DNA of 64,000 nt from Colwellia sp. GTDB taxonomy: Bacteria > Pseudomonadota > Gammaproteobacteria > Enterobacterales > Alteromonadaceae. The notes under the pieces are model-generated. The model did not search any database. It saw only the letters and a list, made by a program, of their open reading frames with translations, and was not told the DNA's origin. Where the stretch lies: contig JAHDIK010000007.1 of the NCBI GenBank assembly GCA_020630795.1, positions 125,206-189,205 of the forward strand. The letters are read 5' to 3'. The translations under genes and the position numbers were made by a program. Positions 34,628 through 44,366 of the stretch are shown one piece after another (the stretch's first letter is position 1; each line of letters starts with the position of its first letter).

Positions 34628-36702
34628 TTTAATACCGACAATAAATTGCTGTAATTGTCGGTCCAAATTAATTTTTTATCACCAAGGTTTTTAACGCTTT
34701 GTGGCCACTCAGTCATTAGCCGTTTCACTTTCGTGTTTCTCAAAAACGCTGTGTTTTTGGTAATAAGAATCCATTCCGTTTGAGTAACTTCTTCAGTGTT
34801 TGCTTTCGTTTTCACGTAAAGTGATGAATAACTTATATTATCCGCCAAGCTTTTAACCAGTGGTGTTAAATCAAGGTGACTGTTACTTACATGAATAGCA
34901 ATTATTCCCTCGTCTTTCATGCGAGCGGTATATAGCTCGAATGCTTCTTGTGTGAGTAAATGAGCAGGAATTGAATCTCCAGAAAAAGCATCAATAACCA
35001 ATACATCAAATAACGCAAAGTCACCCGATTCTAGCTCTCGTTGCAAAGTTACACGTCCATCACCTAGTTTTACACGAACATCAGCTTTACTTGTATCAAT
35101 GTAAGAAAAGTACTCTCTGGCCATGCGCTCTACATTTGGGTTTAATTCATAAAATGTGTAAGTGTCGCCTTTTTTTCCATAGGCTGCCAAAGTTCCTGCA
35201 CCTAATCCAATAAGCCCAACATGTTTTCTTGGCGACATAAATAAGTGCTCAAGTGCTAGCGCAACTCCAGTATCTTTTCGGTAATAGCTACGAGGAACTT
35301 GCGTTAACTGTTCATCAATATACTGTGTGCCATGTGATGTTGTTCCATCTATTAACCTACGTTCTACAACACCATTCACATCAACATCTTTCACGCTTAG
35401 TAAACCAAAAAAGTTTCGGCTCAATTCCACCGTGTTTTCTTTAAACTTTTCGTTTAACGAAACAAACCCAACAACAAGTAATACTGCAAATACGATACTA
35501 GATGACGCTATAGCTTGTGAAAACTTCTCTTGTTCTCCCTTACTTTGTGCCTGTAGCAACCAAATACACAGGGCAAGAAGAACAAAAACACTCACAAGTG
35601 CGATAGGAAACTCTAAGTATTGATCAAACAAGCGTTGTGCAACAAAAGCAACGAATGCACTTCCTAAAAAGCCTCCTACCGACATGTTTAAATAAAATAA
35701 GGTTAAGCGTTCTGTATTGGGTTTTATACGTACTAATTCTCCATGACAAATCATACAAGACGATAACAATATGGCGGAATAAATGAGCACTTGAGAGATA
35801 ATGTCGAATTGTGAGCCAATAAAAAACATTAACAAACCAGCAAAAGAACTCAGAATAAAGAAAGCATACCAATACCAGCGTACATACCATTTAGGGCTAT
35901 GAAAGCTAATAATAAAAGTAATGAGGTAAAGACTCAGCGGTAGAATCCATAAAAATGGTACGGGTGGAATATTTTGTGTCATCGCATTAGTAATAGACAC
36001 CAATAACACAACACCTATAGCGGATAATGCTAACCATAACAGCCAGTCGTAACGTGGGGTTTTTAGATTAATATCACTTGTTGAAAGTTCCGAAGGTTCT
36101 TGACTAACGCCCGACAAATCAAGTCGAAACGATTGATAACAAAACCACAATAAACACAACACCAAAACACCATAAGTTACTGACCAAAGCGTTAACTGTT
36201 CTGACAGTAAAAAGCTGGATTCAAAAACAAACGGATAACTTAATAAGGCAAGCAATGAACCAATATTAGACAACGAATATAAACGGTACGGTGTAAAGTC
36301 AGGCTGATTAGCATACCGAACACTTAACCAACGTTGAATTAATGGCCCTGTCGACGATAAGAGAAAATACGGCAAACCAATAGATAATACTAGTAAGGTT
36401 AAAATGCCGTTGAGTGGTTCTGATTGTTGAACCTCAATGGTTTGATTTAAACCAATTGGAATAAACAACATACTCACCAATAACACTATAGCGTGAGAGG
36501 CAAATTGTAATTTAACCGTTTTCAGTTTCGATAATAGATGAGCGTACAAATACCCTAGCAATAAAAACGCTTGGAAAAACAACAAACATCCAGTCCAAAC
36601 GGCGGCTCCCCCTCCAAATAGAGGGAGAATTAATTTAGCAATCAGTGGTTGAACTTGAAATAATAAAAATGCACTTAAAAAGATAATAACGAGATATAAC
36701 AT
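34624..36702 (-). CDS. Membrane protein with C-terminal spermidine-synthase-like methyltransferase fold
   Basis: The 692-residue protein has about twelve or more transmembrane segments (residues 1-415), starting with the typical FLLFQVQPLIAKLILPLFGGGAAVW. A soluble Rossmann domain follows (about residues 470-660) with the nucleotide-binding loop GLIGLGAGTLAAYG, an acidic ligand in YELNPNVERM and DAFSGDSIPAHLLT. This architecture is the fused MFS/spermidine-synthase-like family, common in marine bacteria and of unproven function; polyamine synthesis is not established for it. It lies 18 bp downstream of a small membrane protein gene, so they probably form an operon. Confidence 0.85.
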   Translation of the reverse strand: MLYLVIIFLSAFLLFQVQPLIAKLILPLFGGGAAVWTGCLLFFQAFLLLGYLYAHLLSKLKTVKLQFASHAIVLLVSMLFIPIGLNQTIEVQQSEPLNGILTLLVLSIGLPYFLLSSTGPLIQRWLSVRYANQPDFTPYRLYSLSNIGSLLALLSYPFVFESSFLLSEQLTLWSVTYGVLVLCLLWFCYQSFRLDLSGVSQEPSELSTSDINLKTPRYDWLLWLALSAIGVVLLVSITNAMTQNIPPVPFLWILPLSLYLITFIISFHSPKWYVRWYWYAFFILSSFAGLLMFFIGSQFDIISQVLIYSAILLSSCMICHGELVRIKPNTERLTLFYLNMSVGGFLGSAFVAFVAQRLFDQYLEFPIALVSVFVLLALCIWLLQAQSKGEQEKFSQAIASSSIVFAVLLVVGFVSLNEKFKENTVELSRNFFGLLSVKDVDVNGVVERRLIDGTTSHGTQYIDEQLTQVPRSYYRKDTGVALALEHLFMSPRKHVGLIGLGAGTLAAYGKKGDTYTFYELNPNVERMAREYFSYIDTSKADVRVKLGDGRVTLQRELESGDFALFDVLVIDAFSGDSIPAHLLTQEAFELYTARMKDEGIIAIHVSNSHLDLTPLVKSLADNISYSSLYVKTKANTEEVTQTEWILITKNTAFLRNTKVKRLMTEWPQSVKNLGDKKLIWTDNYSNLLSVLK

Positions 36703-36720
36703 ACACTGATTGACTTATTA

Positions 36721-37197
36721 CTAAGTAATCCACCCTTGTTTAATACAATGTTTAGCAAACCAAACGAGAAATAACGACACAATAAAAACCATTAACGGCA
36801 TGGCTAACGCACTCATTCCAAAAACCTCAACAGCATTAGCTAAAACAAAAGCGTGAAATTGCTGAACTAAAACACCAATAAACGACGCTAACAGCAGTTC
36901 ATAAGCAAAAGATTTTTTAAACATTAACAATATAGAGCCTAAAACACCTGCAAATACCGCAACCGCAAAGCCGGCAGTAGCCCATAATGGCATTGCTTTA
37001 TAATAGGTTTGTTGTGCTTCGGGTAGTTGAGCGAGTGCTTCTGCAGGCATGGTTTGTTGCCCAAAAAAGGCTAACATTCCCAAAATATTCCATACCAATA
37101 CAACAACGGTAAGAATAGTAAACCACTTAGGAATAATACTTAATTCGTCTATTCCATCTTTTCCTTGATGTTCGCCTAACGGCTCTGCGTTTGCCAT
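36721..37197 (-). CDS. Small four-helix membrane protein of unknown function
   Basis: The 158-residue protein has a polar N-terminus of about 23 residues and four hydrophobic segments (about residues 24-45, 70-90, 98-120 and 125-148). I recognise no catalytic motif; similar proteins are sometimes labelled sugar transporter without evidence. AGAGAGGA precedes the ATG. It sits directly upstream of the spermidine-synthase-like fusion and is probably co-transcribed with it. Confidence 0.8.
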   Translation of the reverse strand: MANAEPLGEHQGKDGIDELSIIPKWFTILTVVVLVWNILGMLAFFGQQTMPAEALAQLPEAQQTYYKAMPLWATAGFAVAVFAGVLGSILLMFKKSFAYELLLASFIGVLVQQFHAFVLANAVEVFGMSALAMPLMVFIVSLFLVWFAKHCIKQGWIT

Positions 37198-37379
37198 AAA
37201 TCCTCTCTTAATATTATTATTTTGAGTTAGCTAAAGATAGATACATTGGTGCTTTCGTTACGCCATATTTACGGTATACGTATGCATACTAAATAAGCTC
37301 GCTTTAGGAAATTATCCTGAAAAACCAATACGTTCTATAATTAACATTCAATTTATCGCTAATTTAACCGTCAGTAAAG

Positions 37380-38036
37380 CTATTCACCCCAAATATCTTT
37401 AGGTTTTAGTTTCAGTGTTTTTCTGCCACTGTCACTTTTCTTAGTTTCTTTTTTGTTAGGGTTAACATATATCTGACTCGCTTTTGGAGTAGCTGAGTTG
37501 TACGACTTTTTAATATTTTCAGGCATGTCTGCCGATGGTTTAGCACTATTTTGCTTAGGCTTAAATTTTTCAGGACGGTTTACATGGTATTTTTGATCAA
37601 TACCTTTAATAAAGTTACGTAAAAACTGATCTTTACACGCACGAAAATGTTTATGATCGGGTTTTCTAAAAAATGCGCTTAACTCACCTTTACTGATATT
37701 AAAACCAGACACTCTTAATAGCTCAACAATATCTTCGGCTTTTAAATTAAGTGCAATTTTCAATTTTGTAAGAATAATATTGTTGTTTAAGCGCTTTTCA
37801 GGCTGAGGTTGAGGGCCTTCTTTCTTACCTCTTTTATCGTTAATTAATCCATTTAAAAAACTTGCTAATGTCGTGTCTGTACAATTAACCCATGCTGGAT
37901 CATTGTCTTTTTTCAACCAACTACTTACTTGCTCTCTAGTTACAGTACGATCAGCCAACTCAAAAATGGCTATCATTTTTTGATCGTTAAAATTAAAGGT
38001 GTATCTAAGGCGGCGTAAAATATCGTTATTGGTCAA
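37380..38036 (-). CDS. DUF1456 / YehS family protein
   Basis: The 218-residue protein has two DUF1456 repeats: NNDILRRLRYTFNFND with VSSWLKKDNDPAWVNCTD and FLNGLINDKRGK, then NNNIILTKLKIALNLKAEDI with FRKPDHKHFRACKDQFLRNF. E. coli YehS matches both closely. The function is unknown; it is a small soluble helical protein. A Lys-rich tail of about 60 residues is an addition compared with YehS. The start is TTG at 38036 with AGGA about 9 bases upstream, and YehS also begins at this point. Confidence 0.9.
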   Translation of the reverse strand: MTNNDILRRLRYTFNFNDQKMIAIFELADRTVTREQVSSWLKKDNDPAWVNCTDTTLASFLNGLINDKRGKKEGPQPQPEKRLNNNIILTKLKIALNLKAEDIVELLRVSGFNISKGELSAFFRKPDHKHFRACKDQFLRNFIKGIDQKYHVNRPEKFKPKQNSAKPSADMPENIKKSYNSATPKASQIYVNPNKKETKKSDSGRKTLKLKPKDIWGE

Positions 38037-38343
38037 AGGTATATCCTAAGTAAAAATATAAATGTTTACGCTAACCATTCGCTAACGTAACTAAAATAAT
38101 AATGGCAAACATTTTACCAGAGTTCAGGGCATAACTCCCAATTTTAAACGCTTTTATTCAATTTAAATTTAAAGATAAACGAGTGTAATTACATAAACTT
38201 TTTGCATTATCTCGTGCTACTATATTCGCCGATTTTTGATGGTTAATATTGAGAAGTAAAACACCTGTTAATTTTTCTCTTTCATGGCCTGTCTTAAACA
38301 CGCAATAACTTGATTTAAATTTCAATAAATATGTAGAGACGTT
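38037..38343. other. Divergent intergenic region between the DUF1456 gene and mfd
   Basis: AT-rich sequence of 307 bases with no convincing gene. It must hold the promoters of both divergent genes, but no -35/-10 pair stands out. Confidence 0.4.
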
Positions 38344-41300
38344 ATGAGTAAAGCCGCACATCTTTTCACACCCGTATTAGCGAAAAGAAAAGGAAAAAAT
38401 GCCGATAAAAAAACATGGACTAACCTAAAAGGCAGTAGTTCAAGTTTAGCGATATATCATGGTGCAGCAACAGCAAATGCGCCTGTATTGTTATTAACTC
38501 ATGACACCCCATCAGCATTAAAAATAGAGCGTGAACTCAACAGTTTGAATACTAATAATAGTTTACCTATTTGCCTATTTCCTGACTGGGAAACGCTACC
38601 TTATGATACGTTTTCACCGCATCAAGATATTATTTCTCAACGATTAGCTACGCTATATCAACTTTCTAGAATGGAACAAGGTATTGTTATTGTTCCTATT
38701 TGTACGCTACTTCAACGTATCGCACCGAAAAAGTACCTCGACTTAAATAGTTTAGTTATTTCAAAAGGCGACAACAAAGATCTACATAAACTTAGACAAG
38801 AATTAGAAGCCAGTGGTTACCGTAATGTTGATCAAGTTATGGAGCATGGCGAGTTTTCGGCTCGCGGCGCAATAATCGATTTATTTCCAATGGGAAGTAA
38901 GTCTCCTTTCAGGTTAGACTTTTTTGATGATGAAATAGACGAAATTCGATTATTTGATCCTGAAACCCAACGTTCGAGTGATAAAGTTTCAGGTATTAAC
39001 TTATTGCCCGCTCACGAATTTCCAACAGACAAAAACGGTATTAATTTATTTAGAAGTCAGTACAGAGAAGCGTTCCCCGGTAACATTCCAAAAGATTCAA
39101 TTTACCACCATGTAAGTGACGGTATTCTTCCGGCTGGTATTGAGTACTACTTACCTCTATTTTTTGACGAAACCAATACCTTATGTGATTACCTAAGCCA
39201 AGACACTTTAGTTATTTTTTCGGGTGACATTGATAAAGCCATTTCACAATTCTGGACGGATGCTCAATACCGATTTGAAGACAGAAAATTTGACACATCA
39301 CGCCCGTTATTAGATCCAAGCAAACTATTTTTAAACAGCGAAGAGCTATATACCGCTATTAAGCCGTACGATCGCATCACCATAAAACCAATAAGCGATA
39401 TTGAACCCGAGTCAAGTAAATCAAGCCTTATACACTTTGACGTTACGCCATTACCTGACTTAACCATCGATCATAAGTTAAAACATCCATTTGAGCTGAT
39501 AAATAACTTTGTTGCAGACAAAGAGTCGCCATCGAAGATACTTTTTATTGCAGAAAGTGAAGGTCGTCGTGAAAGCGTATTAGAGCTACTAAAACGCGAC
39601 AACATAAAACCAACAACATTTGCCACAATTGATGAGTTTATTGATAGTGATGAACAAATGGGGATTAGCGTAAACGCCCTCACTCAAGGTTTTATCTTTC
39701 AAAGCAAAGGTGTTGCCAAGAAAAACTCAATCGCGTTAATCACAGAATCAGAATTATTGGGCGACAGAGTTCAACAAACACGCCGTAGAAACAAAGAAAA
39801 AGACATTCAAGCCGATGCTCTCTTTAAGAACTTAGCAGAGCTATCTATCGGGCAACCTGTTGTACATATAGATCACGGTATTGGTCGTTACATGGGGCTT
39901 GAAACATTAGAAACGGGTGGAATAACCACCGAATTTTTAATGTTAACGTACGCTAACGAGTCAAAATTGTATGTACCCGTTGGTTCACTGCACTTAATTA
40001 GCCGATATTCTGGCACTGACGCTGAAAGCGCGCCATTACATAAACTAGGTACCGACAGCTGGAGCAAGGCAAAGAAGAAAGCTGCAGAGAAAGTTAAAGA
40101 CGTTGCAGCAGAACTACTCGATGTTTATGCAAAACGAGCAAATAATCACGGACATACCTACAAACGAAATAAAGAAGACTATCGCGCTTTTGCTGATAGC
40201 TTTGGTTTTGAAGAAACCCTTGACCAAGAACAAGCGATAAATGCTGTTATTAGCGACATGCTTTCTCCAAAAGCAATGGACAGGTTAGTATGTGGTGATG
40301 TTGGTTTTGGTAAAACCGAGGTGGCTATGCGAGCCGCCTTCATTGCGGTTAACGACAATAAGCAAACGGCAATACTTGTACCTACCACCCTACTTGCGCA
40401 ACAGCATTACGAGAACTTTAGAGACAGATTTGCAAACTGGCCAGTGTCAATAGAAGTGCTATCACGCTTTAAAACCGCAAAAGAGCAAAATGAGGTTATT
40501 GCCAAGGTAGAGTCAGGTGAAATAGACATCCTCATTGGAACACACAAACTCCTTCAAAACAGCATAAAATATAAAGACTTAGGCTTATTGATTGTTGATG
40601 AAGAACATCGATTTGGCGTAAAACAAAAAGAAAAAATTAAAAAGCTACGCAGCAATGTTGATATTCTTACCCTCACAGCAACTCCTATTCCAAGAACTTT
40701 AAATATGGCAATGGGTGGTATGCGAGACTTGTCTATTATTGCAACTCCGCCAGCTAAACGCCTTGCCGTTAAAACATTTGTACGCGAGCGAGATGATGCG
40801 CTAATACGTGAATCAATTCTTCGTGAAACGCTACGTGGTGGTCAAGTTTACTTTCTTCATAACAACGTAGACACCATAGAAAAAACAGCAGCTGATATTC
40901 AAAAGCTAGTTCCTGAAGCGCGCATTGTTACAGCGCACGGTCAAATGCGTGAACGTGAACTTGAGCGTATTATGAGTGACTTTTATCACCAGCGTTTCAA
41001 CGTACTTGTTTGTACGACTATTATCGAAACAGGTATCGACGTACCAAGCGCAAATACCATTATTATGGATCGCGCCGACCACCTTGGTTTAGCTCAACTC
41101 CACCAGCTTCGAGGTCGTGTAGGACGATCACATCACCAAGCATATGCATACTTACTTACTCCGCACGAAAAACGTATGACTAAAGATGCGAAAAAGCGTT
41201 TAGACGCCATTGCATCGCTTGAAGATTTAGGAGCAGGCTTTACCTTAGCAACACACGATTTAGAAATTCGTGGTGCTGGTGAATTACTCGGCGAAGATCA

Positions 41301-41847
41301 AAGTGGCTCTATGAGCCAAATAGGCTTTAGTTTATACATGGAAATGTTAGACGAAGCGGTAACTGCCCTAAAAGATGGAAAAGAGCTTTCACTTGACCAA
41401 GTAATGCGAAACCAAACAGAAATAGAACTAAGAGTACCTGCGTTACTACCAGAAGATTACATTTTTGACGTGAGTTTGCGATTAAGCTTATACAAACGGA
41501 TTGCTAGCTGTAACAGCAAACAAGAATTAGATGACATTCAAGTTGAACTAATTGATCGTTTTGGCTTATTACCGCAGCCAGCTAAAAACTTAGTACATGT
41601 TGCCAAGTTGAGATTAAAAGCTCAAAAAATAGGTATTTCACGCATCGACGCCAGCAGTACAGGCGGTTCAATTGAGTTTAGCGACAATACAAAAGTTGAC
41701 CCAATGTTGATTATTAAACTAATACAACAAAAAAACTCAAAGTACAAAATGGACGGTGCGAATAAACTGAAGTTTGTTCAAAAAACAGAAGACAGTAAGT
41801 CTCGATTTATATTAATTACCAATATACTTAACGAACTTTCGCAATAA
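38344..41847 (+). CDS. mfd: Transcription-repair coupling factor Mfd
   Basis: Mfd removes RNA polymerase stalled at DNA lesions and recruits UvrA. The 1167-residue protein has the UvrB-like N-terminal domains (DWETLPYDTFSPHQDIISQR), an RNAP-interaction domain (VVHIDHGIGRYMGLE), the RecG-like SF2 translocase with Walker A GDVGFGKTEVA, the Walker B box DEEHRFG and the LTATPIPRTLNMA and QLRGRVGRS motifs, and the C-terminal D7 domain. Length is normal for the family. The csiV gene follows, as in Pseudomonas. Confidence 0.98.
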   Translation: MSKAAHLFTPVLAKRKGKNADKKTWTNLKGSSSSLAIYHGAATANAPVLLLTHDTPSALKIERELNSLNTNNSLPICLFPDWETLPYDTFSPHQDIISQRLATLYQLSRMEQGIVIVPICTLLQRIAPKKYLDLNSLVISKGDNKDLHKLRQELEASGYRNVDQVMEHGEFSARGAIIDLFPMGSKSPFRLDFFDDEIDEIRLFDPETQRSSDKVSGINLLPAHEFPTDKNGINLFRSQYREAFPGNIPKDSIYHHVSDGILPAGIEYYLPLFFDETNTLCDYLSQDTLVIFSGDIDKAISQFWTDAQYRFEDRKFDTSRPLLDPSKLFLNSEELYTAIKPYDRITIKPISDIEPESSKSSLIHFDVTPLPDLTIDHKLKHPFELINNFVADKESPSKILFIAESEGRRESVLELLKRDNIKPTTFATIDEFIDSDEQMGISVNALTQGFIFQSKGVAKKNSIALITESELLGDRVQQTRRRNKEKDIQADALFKNLAELSIGQPVVHIDHGIGRYMGLETLETGGITTEFLMLTYANESKLYVPVGSLHLISRYSGTDAESAPLHKLGTDSWSKAKKKAAEKVKDVAAELLDVYAKRANNHGHTYKRNKEDYRAFADSFGFEETLDQEQAINAVISDMLSPKAMDRLVCGDVGFGKTEVAMRAAFIAVNDNKQTAILVPTTLLAQQHYENFRDRFANWPVSIEVLSRFKTAKEQNEVIAKVESGEIDILIGTHKLLQNSIKYKDLGLLIVDEEHRFGVKQKEKIKKLRSNVDILTLTATPIPRTLNMAMGGMRDLSIIATPPAKRLAVKTFVRERDDALIRESILRETLRGGQVYFLHNNVDTIEKTAADIQKLVPEARIVTAHGQMRERELERIMSDFYHQRFNVLVCTTIIETGIDVPSANTIIMDRADHLGLAQLHQLRGRVGRSHHQAYAYLLTPHEKRMTKDAKKRLDAIASLEDLGAGFTLATHDLEIRGAGELLGEDQSGSMSQIGFSLYMEMLDEAVTALKDGKELSLDQVMRNQTEIELRVPALLPEDYIFDVSLRLSLYKRIASCNSKQELDDIQVELIDRFGLLPQPAKNLVHVAKLRLKAQKIGISRIDASSTGGSIEFSDNTKVDPMLIIKLIQQKNSKYKMDGANKLKFVQKTEDSKSRFILITNILNELSQ

Positions 41848-41862
41848 ACAGAACAAAGCATT

Positions 41863-41910
41863 TGGGCAATTTATCGATAAAGTTAACGCTTTTAATACCT
41901 AAATTGCCCA
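41863..41910. repeat. 11-bp inverted repeat between mfd and csiV
   Basis: TGGGCAATTTA at 41863-41873 and its exact complement at 41900-41910 flank 26 bases. It starts 15 bases after the mfd stop and ends 50 bases before csiV. There is no T-tract, so it may be an operator or an RNA-stability stem rather than a terminator. Confidence 0.6.
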
Positions 41911-41960
41911 GAAATTTGTTATTATTGCGAAATAAAGGAAACAACTTGTTTAGGAATTTA

Positions 41961-43496
41961 ATGAATATTGTTAAGAGCTTTGCCCTCTTGTCACTTGTTT
42001 TATTGCCGCACTCTAGCTACGCAGCATTTAAAACATACGAAAATACATGGTTTGAAATAGAAGTTATATTGTTCAAACAACTTGGCGATAAAACTCAACT
42101 TCAAGAAGTATTTCCTGATACCAGTACCTTACCCGAACAAGAAAATATTATAGATATACTTTCTCCATATTTAGCGCCTACTTTAGAAGAAGTACAAGCG
42201 GCACTACCACAATGTAAGCAGTTCCCTCAATATCCCGTTGTACCGGAAGATGAATCTATACCTGATACAACATTAACTACGAACACTGATAACATTGATA
42301 ATATTGAAGCGATAACGACTGAAACGACTCAGCTCGCAACCACTATCTCCACCGACGCCAATGACCTAAATACAGCATCAGAGTTTATTAACGAAACCTT
42401 GATTGAAACCTTAAATGAAACCGGTACTCCTAAACAAGATCGTTACAACGTTAACCATACATTTATTGACCTCAATGGGCCTTTGTTATTAACCACATAT
42501 GAGATACAAGAGCCAGTTTTTGACGCATTTTATTCTCCTGAAACTTTCTGTGAAGTATCAAGATTCTCATCACCAGAGCTAATTACCGGTGAAGAAGATT
42601 TAACGACAGAAATTCCATATATCATTAATGAAGAGTCGTTAAAACTACACGATATTATGCAGCAGTTAAAAAGAAGCCGCAGTTTTAAGCCTTTATTACA
42701 CACAGGCTGGAGACAAATAACCCGATTAAAGTCAGAAGCGATACCGCTAAAAATTTCTGCTGGTGATAACCTTATGGCGAGTTATTTAACCGCAATGGCT
42801 GACTACAATGCTGCGCTTGAGAAACAGACACTTGAACAACTTATTGAAAACAACACAGAAGCACCTACAACAGATACACCAATCGTTGATATAAACGGTG
42901 AAAATAGTACTGTCGTTGATAATCAACCAATTGAAATGGCAAATAGAGATACACAAATTCAAATAGACACGGTAAATAATGAGCAAGCGTTAATGGTTAA
43001 GCTTGCTGAAATTATTAACGAAGCTAAAACACAATCGCATGACCTAGATACCGTATTGTCTGAATTAAACAATAACAAAGAAGACTCTCAATATATTGCA
43101 TCTCCGCTTAATTTGAACGGCGAACAAAAATTGATTGCGCCTCAATTGCCTCCTCAAAGCTGGTCGATTGAAGGCTTTTTAAAAGTTGAGGTAGAAAGGT
43201 TTTTACATATAACAGCTGACTTCAATGTCATTAATATGTCGATTGCTGAGCAAGCTACCCAACAATTAGCTAATTCAGATCCTATCCCATTAAAGTCGAT
43301 TCGATTTGAACAAAATAAACGCGTAAGAAGTAATGAGATTCATTACTTTGATCACCCTTACATGGGTATGATCGTACAAATTAGACGACACGAACAAGCA
43401 ACACCAGAGCCAGAAGATGTTATACCGGTAGAAGACGCTGTCACTACCGACATAACAACTGAAGCTACACAAACGTTAAAAGAATCAGATCAATAA
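41961..43496 (+). CDS. csiV: CsiV-like periplasmic protein
   Basis: The 511-residue protein has a cleavable signal peptide (MNIVKSFALLSLVLLPHSSYA) followed by the CsiV-typical TWFEIEVILFKQ. A C-terminal conserved part includes GFLKVEVERFLHITADFN and EIHYFDHPYMGMIVQIRR. A long acidic, Thr/Glu-rich middle part (about residues 90-380) looks poorly ordered. I chose the ATG at 41961 because AGGA precedes it and the signal peptide starts there. CsiV in Pseudomonas binds peptidoglycan and is needed for LpoA-linked control of cell-wall synthesis; the gene also follows mfd there. The role here is inferred from that. Confidence 0.8.
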   Translation: MNIVKSFALLSLVLLPHSSYAAFKTYENTWFEIEVILFKQLGDKTQLQEVFPDTSTLPEQENIIDILSPYLAPTLEEVQAALPQCKQFPQYPVVPEDESIPDTTLTTNTDNIDNIEAITTETTQLATTISTDANDLNTASEFINETLIETLNETGTPKQDRYNVNHTFIDLNGPLLLTTYEIQEPVFDAFYSPETFCEVSRFSSPELITGEEDLTTEIPYIINEESLKLHDIMQQLKRSRSFKPLLHTGWRQITRLKSEAIPLKISAGDNLMASYLTAMADYNAALEKQTLEQLIENNTEAPTTDTPIVDINGENSTVVDNQPIEMANRDTQIQIDTVNNEQALMVKLAEIINEAKTQSHDLDTVLSELNNNKEDSQYIASPLNLNGEQKLIAPQLPPQSWSIEGFLKVEVERFLHITADFNVINMSIAEQATQQLANSDPIPLKSIRFEQNKRVRSNEIHYFDHPYMGMIVQIRRHEQATPEPEDVIPVEDAVTTDITTEATQTLKESDQ

Positions 43497-43525
43497 AACC
43501 TCATTAACATAAAGGCAATTTATTA

Positions 43526-43816
43526 ATGGATAAAGAAATAGAAATTCAAGCGGCCGTTTTTAGGCGTTTACTTGCGCACCTAGACAATCGAAAAGATGTT
43601 CAAAACATTGAACTGATGAACCTTGCTGGTTTTTGCCGAAATTGTTTTTCAAAATGGACCGTAGCTGAAGCTAAAGCGCTAGGCGTAGATGTAGATATTG
43701 ATACTGCTAGAGAACAGGTTTATGGCATGCCTTACGCAGAATGGAAAGAAAAACATCAACTGCCCGCTACTCCAGAACAATTAGCAAAGTTTAACGAACT
43801 AAACCCTAAAAAGTAG
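43526..43816 (+). CDS. DUF1244 family protein
   Basis: The 96-residue protein matches DUF1244 along its length: AAVFRRLLAHLDNRKDVQNI, ELMNLAGFCRNCFSKW and YGMPYAEWKEKHQ. It is small, soluble and helical, with a conserved Cys pair in FCRNCF. The function is unknown. It follows csiV by 29 bp and may share its transcript. Confidence 0.9.
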   Translation: MDKEIEIQAAVFRRLLAHLDNRKDVQNIELMNLAGFCRNCFSKWTVAEAKALGVDVDIDTAREQVYGMPYAEWKEKHQLPATPEQLAKFNELNPKK

Positions 43817-43948
43817 TTCTTTGATTTGCGTTAGTTTGCTCGACTCTGTGAGTAATTTTATTACCTATCGTTATGTTTTATAAATAATTATTGTTAATGT
43901 TTTCATCAGTCATTAACGAATTAACACATAGTGATAGGTATTACAGGG

Positions 43949-44248
43949 TTATATCGTAATTGAAATAGCGTCTCTATTTTTACGTCTATCTGTAGAATTT
44001 CTCGATTCTAACCAACGCCCTCTTTTGGCGATTTGTTTTCTTCTATCATTAGTTGAACGTCTGTCTGTTTCTGTCCAAGTTGACGTTTTAGACACTAAAT
44101 TCGCCTTCTTATCATCATTCGTTTCAGTATCTTGCTCTGATGATAATTTAATTTGTTTATAGTGTTTGTTTTTTTGATTGCGATCCTTCGCTGCACTTTC
44201 TAATTTTGACAGCAACACTGTAGGTAAAATGTCAGGTATAGCGTCCAT
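43949..44248 (-). CDS. Small basic hypothetical protein with DRR motifs
   Basis: The 99-residue protein has no membrane segment. Its C-terminal half repeats Asp-Arg-Arg units: TDRRSTNDRRKQIAKRGRW followed by LESRNSTDRRK. Similar Arg-rich small proteins occur in Alteromonadales as uncharacterised genes, by recollection. The regular DRR spacing and Trp residues suggest a nucleic-acid or ribosome-associated role, but this is speculation. It is transcribed alone, convergent with DUF1244. Confidence 0.7.
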   Translation of the reverse strand: MDAIPDILPTVLLSKLESAAKDRNQKNKHYKQIKLSSEQDTETNDDKKANLVSKTSTWTETDRRSTNDRRKQIAKRGRWLESRNSTDRRKNRDAISITI

Positions 44249-44366
44249 AGTCTTTCTATTCTTAGCCTCAAATTAAAAATTAACATAACGTACACACATT
44301 ACATCGGCGATCCTTTTAAAAAGTTTAGATCTTTTTGTGAAAAACTTGTTAATTTTAAAAAATGTG

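Noticed and set aside
38158..38361. Minus-strand frame of 67 codons upstream of mfd
   Set aside because: It overlaps the mfd start and the divergent control region, has no domain, and reads like chance openness in AT-rich DNA.
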